Assembly: GCA_003117195.1 (NCBI GenBank)
Contig: BDSI01000206.1
Span: forward strand, 62,001-126,000
Direction of reading: 5' to 3'
Length of the DNA: 64,000 nt
DNA from: Eudorina sp. 2006-703-Eu-15
Lineage: Eukaryota; Chlorophyta; Chlorophyceae; Chlamydomonadales; Volvocaceae
Shown: positions 54,779 through 64,000 of the stretch, in pieces
Layout: every line of letters starts with the position of its first letter
Numbering within the stretch: position 1 is the stretch's first letter
Translations under genes and position numbers: made by a program
The notes under the pieces: generated by a model
Told to the model about the DNA's origin: nothing
The model's database searches: none
Seen by the model: only the letters and a program-made list of their open reading frames with translations

Positions 54779-56591
54779 CTACCGTACTCCTATACATGCT
54801 TGGAAGCTTTCACTGTTCGGCATTCTGCCTTCACCTTACGATCTTTGCTGTTCGCAAACTTTCCCCGCCCGCACCCCCCCCACCCCCGGCAGAGACGGCA
54901 GTGACTTCGGGCGGGGGAGGATGGTGCAGGACTGGTCGGGCCAAGTGCGCCTGGCGCTTAATTCTGGCCACTACTGATATATAGCTAGCTGCTGCTGAGG
55001 TCCTCCTGAGAGCGCTGCGTGCCTAGCTAGGTGTCTTGCCCCGCGGGGTAGTTGGTCGCCGAGGTGCCGCGCGCGCTGGCCCTTTTGTGGGTGTAGAGCT
55101 ATGGTTGCGAGGCCCAGTTGCTCGGGTGTGCGTGGCCGGCTCCTGTCGTTGCACCGCTGGTGCTGTGCTCGAATGTGTGTCCGTGTGCTTTCGTGCGCCC
55201 CGCGGGGCTTTGTCTCGGACGGCGCCTGTGGCGCCTGAACCGCGCTTTTATGCGCGCTTGGCTTGTGGTCGCTTTATTTGCGCCCAGCAGAGCTGCAGTG
55301 TAAAGGCCCAATCCCAAGCCGCTGTGTTGCCACCATTCCAGCCGCCGGAGCCTTATGTTAGACAGCCGAATAGAAGGCTAGAGTTCAGAATATAAATTTA
55401 AAGTATCGCTCGGCTGCATACAAATAATTTAGGCGCTTCGCAGAACGATGCAGGGGATGGGTTACTGGCTCACCCATCCTTGTATTTATTTACAGTTTAC
55501 ATCGATCCAACTCCATTTATCTCGCTTGAAAACCGCTGGTATCGTTCGTTTCTTCACACTGCAATCAAGTTGCCTAATATGATATGTACGGTACACGTGT
55601 TATAAAGTGCCTGTATGTGCCCTCCATATAATTTCTGCATATTAATTTTCGAACCTTAAACCAAAATATTTTTCTATTATGCTCGATGAAATATTCGGCC
55701 ACGTTGGTGCACACACATGAGGGTTAGTTGGTAGGTGACTAAAAGGTAGCAGGGTCCGGCTAACCTCTCCTCCGCCGGACCACCAACCGAATTGGGACCC
55801 CCCGCGCCTCCCGTGCAGTGCATCCATTTGTGTTCGTTAATCTCCAAATGTTAATTTTCAACAAATGTGAGCCGAACCTCCTGTGTGTCCGCGTAAACAG
55901 AACGTAACTTTCCTTTTGCTTGTAGCACGCTAAAGAAACTATAGGAATCCCGGTGCCGTTATGAACATAATCATGTCGCTTCTGCAGCAACAACCCATTA
56001 TTGGGTCGGTGAGGCCCACTTGCCCACTTGTCCTGCTGATCCTTATAGTCCTGCTGATCCTTACATGATATGTCAAAATAATGTAAAATCCGAAAATAAA
56101 GAAATATAAATTCAGGGTATGGGCGTAATTGAAAAATGCGTCTGAAATTGTGTAACAGCTGCTGCTGCCTGGCCGACAGAAACTGTAATGTTGTTGAAAT
56201 AAAGAAACGTTTCATAGACACAATCAAACTGCGGGCGCGTCCGCGTGCATGCTACCCATAACACACTGCAACGCCCCACGGTATCCCGACCCGACACACT
56301 GCAACGCCCCGGCAGGCACCGACGCCCCTATCAATGCAACGAAGCGTTCGTTCCCAAGCGAACCTCAACGCTAATTCAACTGTTGGACGGATGAAGGGTG
56401 TGATGGGAGCCTGCCCCCCGTGCGCACACGCACGTGAAGCCGTTTTTCACCCACGCCCCGTTGTTTCCCCCTACCACGCGCATATCCACTGATGCGTATG
56501 GACCATAGGATAAGCGTTTGTGATTGAGCTTTGGCCGCTCTTTGGCAAACTCCGCCTCCTGCGTGGTCGGCGGACGAGCAAGCAACCCTTT

Positions 56592-56653
56592 CAACGAACC
56601 TTATACGACTTTGATGGCTGGGCAACGAACCTTATACGACTTCGATGGCTGGG
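56592..56653. repeat. 31-bp tandem duplication upstream of gene C
   Basis: Two copies of CAACGAACCTTATACGACTT plus YGATGGCTGGG, differing at one base, about 210 bp before gene C's ATG. This is a plausible promoter-element duplication, but no factor site is recognised. Confidence 0.75.
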
Positions 56654-56864
56654 CAACGTTTGAGCTGAGACTAATTAATTTAATATAGTTATTTATAGAT
56701 GTGAGTACTTAATCCTTGACCAAACTACAATTTGATTCAACGCATCCCCAAGAGCGATACTTCCCGGTGCTGATGAGGCTACTTCATCGCTTGACCCTGG
56801 CAATGGCGCATTGATGAAGAAATCAATTATTCGCCAGTGAAGTAGATTATACACTCGCGCAATC

Positions 56865-59800
56865 ATGCTGAGTCAGCAGCTTTTTTTCGGCGGTGTCATC
56901 CACTCGAAGCCGCTTGTATGCGCGACTGCAAATCTGGTTACTCTGCTATTGATTTTGCTGCTGGCAGCGCATACGAATGGAAAGTCTGCTGGTACGTTCC
57001 CTCGTTCCTGCGCGGGTTGGTGTGTTAGTTGACAGTCATGTGCAATACCGACCTGTACTTGCCAAGCATCCACAAGTTGTGTTTATTTGCTGCTTTATTA
57101 TTAGGTAGAATTACACTCTTTGTGGCGCCGCAAACGATGATGAATGTGTAGTAATATTGCGTTGCATAGTCTGTTAGGGGGTACAAATTGTGCGTTTCCT
57201 GAAATCTTTCACACATTGATCAGATTATTGCAACTAGTTGCAACTTTGCGAAAGTAGGTTTCCTAAAGACTCTAGTTAGTACCTAGACTCAACGATGCTT
57301 ACGAGCCTGACAAATTTCTGTTTGTTAGCTACGTATTACTTTCCGAAAGGGAAATGAATGCTTGTTACTAATTAATGTAATACACGTATGTATGTAGCTC
57401 GCGTAGCGTTGCATGCATGTGCGTGGACGGACTCCCGCCGCCCGAACGGGCAATCCAACTAATACATAATAATAAGGGGCCCATCAACTACATCTAGCAT
57501 CGTAATAAGCGGTCGTAAGCGCCCATACCTACCTCTCGTCAGCCCTACCGAGGAGTAGTGTGCAGCCATCCATCCACCGCGCGCATCCTGTCAGGGTTCG
57601 TGCGTGCTGCGGATACGAGCGAGGCGGCAGGCTAGGAATTATTATTACACATATGCAATAATACATAGCATACACACATGCGTGCGTGTCGAACCCCGAC
57701 GAACATGAACATTTTGAATTACTTACTAACTGGTCTGTTGATCTCAGTTATTACCTGAAAGTATATATCGTAGTGGTCTCAAATACCTGATATTCAGCGT
57801 GGATGGTTGGTCACGCAGATAAATGATTGCCTGAGTGATGACTGTATGCATGGAGTCAATAAACATGGCTGTGCACACTGTGGGCGACTCGCCGCACACA
57901 TGTCGTACGGTCCGGACCACAGCACACGGCGGGGGATGCGCGGCCTAGCTATCTATCTAGTTCATCCGTCTGTAGGTCTGTAGGTTCATCCCCTGCCGCC
58001 GCGCGCCTCAAGCCCTACCTGGCGTATGGCTCGATCGATCGTGTGTGCCCAGCGGCGGGGCTCCCATCGTTCCTAACCTATTGTATCATACATTTCGAGC
58101 CCTGATCGCATTGAATTGTAGTGGCCACCTTCCTTCATTCACGGCTGCTGCTTGCAGGGAGCAGCAGGGCACTACTCGACGCCGCATCCACAGCAGTCTG
58201 CGCGAAAGAAAGCGTTCCTGCTAACTACAGCCGCCTCGACCCGGCCAGTAACAATCTCTGCCGACTCTCAACGTCAGCAGTCGTCATGATGAACAACAGT
58301 AGTACTACTGCTGATAACTCGACAGCAACCACGTGTACCCTGGATCTGGTTGGCCTGGCGCAGAAGATAGCCCCCGCACCGTACAAAGATGTGTACGTCG
58401 GGCTGGCCAGGTTTGCCGTTGCAGTGCGGACCTGCTCCCAGGACCGGCGCGACTGCCGCCTACAGAACGGCTGCGCCCGAGTGGCCTCGTCGGCGTCGTC
58501 AGCCCTTTGCTACCCCACTGCATACAACTCGGCGCTCTGCACCAAGCACAACCTCACCTGCGCCGGAGAGGTCCTGCCTCTGGACGTGGAATCGTCCGCT
58601 TCCCTCATCACCTCGAGCAACGTTTTCCAGCAGATAGCACGGCCAGACCCGCAAGCGGTATATCGTGCCAGCCGGGATCTCACCTCTGCGGAGTGTGTAG
58701 TTTCTGTTCAAACTACTAACGAGACAGCAGCAGCAGGAACGCCCGTTTGCTCCTTCGCCAGTTATGTGCCGGAGCCTGCATCAGTCGTGCAATGCAGCTC
58801 CGACACCCTCACAGAATTTGGCGCATTGGACCTGACCAGTTGCTGCCAGTACGTCTCCACGTATATGGATCTTCAGGACCGCTGCCTGAACGGGCAGCTG
58901 CCTCCCACATTTATACCGCCACCGAGTTCCAGTCTGAACCTGCGCAACAACCCCTGCCTCAAAGGCACGATTAAGCAGCGGTACCAAAAAATGGGTCCCC
59001 TGTTATTATCGGAATCGCAAGTACAGGTTGACCTTGGTGCTGCAATGACGGACGCCAAAGACCTTTTCTCGACACTGGCTTCCGTTGGCTGGCTGCTCAT
59101 GGAACTGGGAAAGGGATACATGACCCACGCCAACCTGGCTGGCATCATCCCTCAGCAGGCGGCGATCATGATGTGCGTCTACTTCAAGAGTGAGGGGGAC
59201 CTTGGTGTTAAAGTGTACATGCCCATCGGCAGGGAAGGGGTGCAGGCGAACATTCCTCCTATTTCGTGCCTGATTGACGTACGGAAGAGGCACGACAGGC
59301 CGTGCTATCGATGGTATCCAAACAGCACCCTCCCCATCCTTACTACATCTGAGTTTCTTACAGCGCAGTACCAGTACACCGACTACGCTTCAAATGCAGA
59401 TCAGGGGCTGCTGTGCGGTAAAGATGGGAAGGCGTATCGCACGCGTATCGTACTTATCTGTTTGGGTATTGGATTCGGTGTTGCCCTGGGCATCTTTCTG
59501 ATAACCCGGTGGCTTAAACGGCTTTGGCACAGCTGCTGCAGTTGCGGGCAAGAACAGGGCGGCTGCGGTCAGTTTGCGAGCTGGGCACTAATCCTATTGG
59601 ACATGGGATTTCAGGTGTACGGAGAGGTCTCGACCATCGTGTTATGGAGTTTTTATGCGCTCGGTGGCCAGCTTCTGCCAACGTTCCTGATGGGCTGGCT
59701 TATGTTCGCCAGGAGCACCGTGTGCCTCTTTTCCAGCATCGCCTGTTCGTGGTGGGTCTACAAAGTTTATAATGATAGCGATATGATGATAATTTTTAGT

Positions 59801-60394
59801 ATTTTGTATGTGTGGTGCGGCTTGTTCCAGGTCATCTGGATGATCTTGATGGGAGTGGCCTGTACCAGGATCGCTCAGGAGCACACCGGTTACACGCAGC
59901 GAGTGATCGACCAGGATGCGGCCGTGTTCTTCCGAAATATGGCGTTGATTGGAATCGTACCAGGGGCTGCAGTGCAGCTTATAATGCATGGTGGTACCTC
60001 ATTATTAGTAAGTCATGCGAAACCAGAAAATACTGGAGTAATAACATTTGGACTCGTTTGGCTGAAGTTATTTGAGGCAGTATTTGAGAGCATTCCACAG
60101 CTCATCGCCCAGTCCGTCCTCTGGGTCAGCGGACAGGCAGTGGCACCTGTTTGGGGCTGGAACGGATTCGCTTTCTCGTGCATTGGCGACATGCTGTCAT
60201 TGACCTGGGGGCTGTGTGCTGCGGTCGAGCTCATCATTGCCAACCGCTCCCGCGATGCTGACAGGAGCAAAATCACGCCCTTGACCCCTGTGGCCTCATC
60301 ACACACCGCCAACGAACGCAACGGGGTGGCTGGGCTAATAGGAAATTCCTTTATTCAGGCAGGGCCAGTGGCGGCACCGTATAGGCTCTACTGA
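56865..60394 (+). CDS. Family member C: signal peptide, Cys-rich ectodomain, ~7 membrane helices
   Basis: Two exons: 56865-56991 (42 codons plus 1 nt, GTACGT donor) and 58158-60394, phase 1, 787 residues. The signal core N-L-V-T-L-L-L-I-L-L-L-A-A-H-T-N-G is nearly that of gene A. Exon 2 is close to A throughout: S-R-A-L-L-D-A-A, N-Y-S-R-L-D-P-A-S-N-N-L-C-R-L-S, T-S-C-C-Q-Y-V-S-T, the G-K-G-Y-M-T-H-A-N-L-A-G-I-I-P block and V-I-D-Q-D-A-A-V-F-F-R-N. E-S-I-P-Q-L-I-A-Q begins at E686. It lacks A's Gln run and has a longer hydrophilic tail (about 50 residues after the last helix, including T-P-L-T-P-V-A-S-S). Introns of A and C are also alignable near their 3' ends, so C and A are the younger pair. 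The product should be a glycosylated polytopic membrane protein; its role is unknown. Confidence 0.88.
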
Positions 60395-60509
60395 GCCTCA
60401 TTGATCATCTCTGCCCCCTTAACACACGCCAGGGTTGTTTATATATGGGTTTCCGCCGGAGACGGGAGATGAAGGTCTTGGCCGTCGGTGGTGGTGTGTG
60501 GTTCTTTCA

Positions 60510-60830
60510 CTAGTAGGGGCGCCCTGGTGGCTAAGTCCCCCTGAGCGGGCTCGCTAGGCTCGCGTTATCCTTGGCTATGGCTGGCTGCTGGCCCTTAGGA
60601 ACGGGGTGCGTGCGTGCGTTGTTCCGTGCCTTCCTGGTAGATTGAATTCATGTGGGGTGTGCATCGGTGCGCTTGTATGTGGAGCCCGTCGTCCGGTAGG
60701 TGCGCCACCGTGGCGCGGTTTTTTCGTTTTTGCAGTTTATTATGTGCATGTGTGGTTAGCGAGCGAGGAGGCGGTGTAGGCGGTGGCTGTTACCAATGCC
60801 CCTCGGGATACACGGTGCTTTAATACATTC
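60510..60830 (+). repeat. Dispersed repeat R2, copy 3
   Basis: Shares CCCCCTGAGC, GTTATCC..TGGCTATGGCTGG, CCTTAGGAACG, GTGTGCATCGGTGCGC and GCCACCGTGGCGCGG in order with 7325-7612, with small insertions. It begins about 115 bp after gene C's stop, so it may lie in that transcript's 3' UTR. Confidence 0.65.
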
Positions 60831-61545
60831 TCGAGCACGCGAGGAGCCCTTGCTTGCAGCTCCATCCGTGCCGTACGTGCGGGTATGCGCCCACGCACCT
60901 ACCTACCATAGACAACACGCTGTTCGCCGCTCTAGCTGCTGTCTATATATGGATGGAGTTATCGAGGGACCACTCGCAGGTTGTGACCATCCGGATACGT
61001 AAACAACGCGGGGCTGGCGCCGTGCACAATTGGCGGAAGCCGTATGTCGGAAGTCGTTTTAACTTGATGAATGCCGCGCGAACAAAGCGCGCGCGGAAGG
61101 CTAGCTACCTAATGATAAGGCCCGGGCGGACGAAGCATGAGGGGAGGTAATGTAATGTAACCGTTGCAATCAAGGTGGACCCGTGGAGGTAGGTGGTGGA
61201 ATGAAGGCTGCCCTTTCCACGGGCGCGGCGCGGCAGCCCCAGCTAGACGCACTTCCGCGTTCACGTACGTTTTGGGCACACAGGGGAGGTAGGGTTGATT
61301 GCCCGAGAGATAGCTAGATAGACTACTGCCGCTCGCTGGTGTAATATATAATGAGCGGGGCAGGCGAATGCTGCGGGTACAGCTGTAGATGAGGCTGGCA
61401 AGCAAGGGGGCCGAGCCGGAAGATAGCTAGAACGAGCGAAGTAGTGAACGGAAGCAAGCGCGCGTCGAGGTACAGCCGGCGGCCCTAAATAATTTCAACA
61501 CAGCAAGCAACCTGACGGCAACATGGGGGTCGACCAGCTCGCGAA

Positions 61546-61877
61546 GTAGCTCAACCTCGGATCATCACAGGCAGTTGTCCGCGCTGCCATAACCTGCTGT
61601 CCAAAGATCGGCGGTTCGAAACCGCGTCCCCTCCCCGCCGTGTGATTAGGCGGCTCTGGCGCGATTTCCAGGAGAGGCAATCCTGGCGCACTGGTAACCT
61701 GGTGTGTTGGCCGGTATGGCTGCATGACCCCTCTGCACCCGCGGGTGATGGAGGATGGGTGCGCAGTCCGTGGTAGGGGTTGATGAGATGAGGCGCCGTC
61801 GAGCTATCTGGATGGGCCCGTTGGAACGCCCGGTCGGGATACGGGTAGGTCCACCTTGTAACGGTTAATAAAAAAAA
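61546..61877 (+). repeat. Dispersed repeat R1, copy 2, with tRNA-like head
   Basis: The part from 61635 matches 6611-6828. It ends CTTGTAACGGTTAATAAAAAAAA, an A-rich tail. Just upstream are an A-box-like TAGCTCAACCTCGG (61546-61559) and a canonical B-box GGTTCGAAACC (61614-61624), as in tRNA-derived SINEs; the box spacing is longer than in most tRNAs. This supports an RNA-polymerase-III retroposon. Confidence 0.6.
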
Positions 61878-62416
61878 CATGAGGAGCAAGCAGTACACGC
61901 TGTGCATCATGTGGGTTATTATTCGTTCCTTCCATCGCATATAAAACCATGTATATATACATAAGCAGATCTCCAGCCATGCACAACGTTCATGACGCTG
62001 GCTGGCGCCATCATCCCGCCGGGAATTCGCACGCAGCCCTCAAAGAGGAACTGGAGGAACGATGCACCCATCTCAGCAGTAGCTTGTCCCACGGCAGTAG
62101 TAGTCATATAGATATACATCGACATCCGTACGTACATACGTACGTACACGGTCCACAGCCGCCCGCCATGTATGAATGATGAATGATGATCGATGCCATC
62201 AACGAAGGCGCATATATGTGTGTGCAATGATAACCCCAACCCATCCAGGCAGGACCGCCCATATGCATCCATGTGTGTTTAGGTTAATGGAGACCCGCCC
62301 GACCCAAATCATGTGTGTCCATATTTGCGGCGTGATGAACGTCGTCAGGCAGCAGGCGCGCGCATGTATGTATGTATGTATGTATGAGTAATAATAACAC
62401 GCCATGGCAACGAGTA

Positions 62417-62421
62417 TTACA
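62417..62421 (-). terminator. Candidate TGTAA poly(A) signal of the right-edge gene
   Basis: TGTAA on the minus strand about 185 bases after the stop at 62604. Confidence 0.5.
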
Positions 62422-62603
62422 CGGGCGGCGCGCGGCGCCGTCATTACTACTGTTCCCGTCGGTCGGTCGGTCGGTCAAGTGCGTGCGCGCGTCCTCAAAT
62501 AAAATTGGAAGCGATAGATAGATACGCTACTGCCATCATCATTAAATCCGCTAGCTACTGCCAATCTGCCATAACGATCACAGTTGCATCCGTCCGTCGG
62601 CCA

Positions 62604-64000
62604 CTACTGCCAGCCATTTCGCGGAGGCGGCATTCCAGCCGGCCCTCCACCTCCCCAAGCCCCGGGCGGCGGCGGTGGATAGGCGCCCATGCCGTACGGA
62701 TCTCCATACGCGCCGTACGGGTCGTACCCCATCGCTCCCATGCCGTACGGATCTCCGTATGGCGCATACGGATTCATAGCCCCAATGCCGTACGGGTCCG
62801 CCGCAGCTGCTGCCGCGGCCGCCATGTAGGGATCCATCGCCCGTTGCGACGGGTACGACATTCCGGGAAGACCAGCGCCGTACATGGGCGCCACGGGCGT
62901 CATCATTGCCGGAGCTGCCGCCATGCCCGCTCCCGCTCCCGATCCCGCCCCAGCGGCCTGCAGTAGGTAGATGGGAGGGCAGGTAGGAAAGGATAGGTCG
63001 ATGATGGAAAAGGGGTTCGGTACGACAGCCGATCGATGCACGACCCCACTGGACCCCGCCTCCCGATTTATGTCCGGTGGCGTCCGGTAGGGTATGTCCG
63101 CCGTTCTTCGGTAGGGTGATGACTGACACCACTACTCATCACACGGTACAGTATGAGGGCGAGGTGGTCGGTGGCAACGGCGCTTGTATGTGTGCAAGCA
63201 GGGTGCAAGGGTACTGTGTTTGCACCCGCCCACCAAGCAAGCTCTGGCAGCCGCTCCTCCATCCGAAGCCCAGTTCCGCTGCCGGAGGCCCGTTCGCACA
63301 CCCTCGCGCGCGCCCGCCTTAGCCCAGCAGCCCTTCTGACCCCAAGACTGTCAAGTGCTTCACCAAGCACCCTACGGCCCCTACAGCCACGTCCGCATAC
63401 ACACACGCGCACGCGCACACATCCCCCTGCCTGCTTATTCGCGGCTCAGCTTTTCTCCTTGCTAACACATCCCCCTCGCGCGGTATTCTTTTACACAGTT
63501 CCACAGCTCCACAGCTCTACAGCTCCACACCCTTCACTCACCATCCACGGGCCCAAGCCGGGAGCCACCTGCGAGCTCCGGCGGGAGGCCGCCTCCGCTA
63601 TCAGCTGCTCAGCCCGAGACCGACCCCCAGCCGCCGCCGCCGCCGCCGCCGCCGCTGCGGCCTGCGCCGGACCCCCGCCGCCGCCTGCTGCTGCCGCCTG
63701 CATCGCCATCAGCGACGCCCCCGACCGTGCGTTGGCCTGCGCCGCTGCGGCCTGCTGCTGCAGCTGTAGCTGCTGCTGCTGTAGCTGCATGTGGTGCAGC
63801 ATGGCCGCCTGCTGTGGCGTCAGCATCGCCTGCTGCTGCTGCTGCCGCATCGCCGCCTGCTGCATCTCCAACTTGGCCTGCAGCTTCGCCTTGAGCTCCG
63901 CCGGCCCCACGTCCTCCTCCAACAGCATACTCTTCTCGAACCGAGACCCCTCCACCGGCGGCACCGCCGCTGCTGCCGTCGCCGCCTTCGGCGGCGGCTT
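62604..64000 (-). CDS. 3' end of a Gln/Ala-rich, DPYG-repeat protein (partial)
   Basis: Minus-strand gene whose 5' part lies beyond the right edge. Visible exons are 64000-63542 and 62957-62604, joined in phase 0 at GTGAGT / TGCAG; the stop is TAG at 62604-62606. The first visible exon has a conserved-looking segment (S-R-F-E-K-S-M-L-L-E-E-D-V-G-P-A-E-L-K), then a Gln-rich coiled-coil candidate (A-K-L-Q-A-K-L-E-M-Q-Q and long Q and A runs), then A-E-Q-L-I-A-E-A-A-S-R-R-S-S. The last exon is Ala/Gly/Met-rich with repeated D-P-Y-G-x-G-A units and a Pro run before the end. Such tails occur in RNA-binding and splicing-related proteins, but no domain confirms that and no name is given. Confidence 0.75.

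Larger units (their letters stand above)
52891..56864. other. Long intergenic region between genes B and C
   Basis: Mostly simple-sequence DNA. 53.0-53.8 kb is dominated by GTAC/TATG-type runs (TATG at 53112-53135), then a GACG run (54310-54340) and two stem-loops at 54724-54778. 55.0-55.3 kb is G/C-rich with open frames but no recognisable protein. 55.4-56.9 kb is AT-richer. A 31-bp tandem duplication (56592-56653) and a repeated CACACTGCAACGCCCC (56262 and 56295) lie 0.2-0.6 kb upstream of gene C. Confidence 0.5.
60395..62603. other. Intergenic between gene C and the right-edge gene
   Basis: Contains dispersed repeats R2 (60510-60830) and R1 (61546-61877), TGTA/TACG microsatellites (62105-62125, 62365-62387) and a GGTC run (62458-62475). 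No coding sequence is supported. Confidence 0.5.

Noticed and set aside
1..64000. CRISPR arrays, bacterial operons, rRNA genes
   Set aside because: No repeat-spacer structure, no Shine-Dalgarno-led gene strings and no rRNA-like conserved stretches; splice-site-rich genes show a eukaryotic nuclear sequence.

Overview
The window looks like nuclear DNA of a green alga of the volvocine group (Chlamydomonas/Volvox type). Reasons: G/C-rich exons (most third codon positions G or C) cut by many short GT-AG introns; much poorer intergenic DNA full of microsatellites; Ala/Gly/Gln homopolymers in proteins; TGTAA (the usual volvocine poly(A) signal) just downstream of some stop codons; and GC-rich palindromic repeats of the kind known to crowd Volvox organelle genomes. 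Species cannot be fixed from the sequence.

Layout. 1-9.0 kb is mostly intergenic. It holds a diverged C-terminal piece of a large membrane protein on the minus strand (3.2-5.0 kb) and four or more dispersed short repeats. 9.63-29.43 kb is one very large plus-strand gene of about 27 exons (~2,730 residues): signal peptide, Pmp-like right-handed beta-helix ectodomain, Cys-rich EGF-like modules, a polytopic membrane core interrupted by a ~600-residue low-complexity loop, and a long C-terminal tail. The minus-strand piece at 3.2-5.0 kb is the tail of a paralogue of it.

30.8-60.4 kb is a repeated neighbourhood. A ~3.2 kb block ending in a ribosomal-protein-S21-like gene occurs twice (30.8-34.0 and 41.3-47.1 kb). 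The second copy is split by a ~2.6 kb insertion carrying a decayed Penelope-like reverse transcriptase. The S21 copy in the second block is intact and has a presequence; the first copy is broken. Downstream of each block, and once more at 56.9 kb, lies a member of a three-gene family (A 34.5-39.4, B 49.5-52.9, C 56.9-60.4 kb). Each has a tiny signal-peptide exon, a long phase-1 first intron and one long second exon coding for a Cys-rich glycosylated ectodomain and about seven membrane segments. I do not recognise the family; an E-S-I-P-Q-L motif in the membrane region recalls XK-related proteins. Gene A's intron carries an extra ~1.7 kb with organelle-type palindromes.

The right edge (62.6-64.0 kb, minus strand) is the 3' end of a gene for a Gln/Ala-rich, DPYG-repeat protein that runs out of the window. 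The three-gene family and its duplication history are the most novel content.
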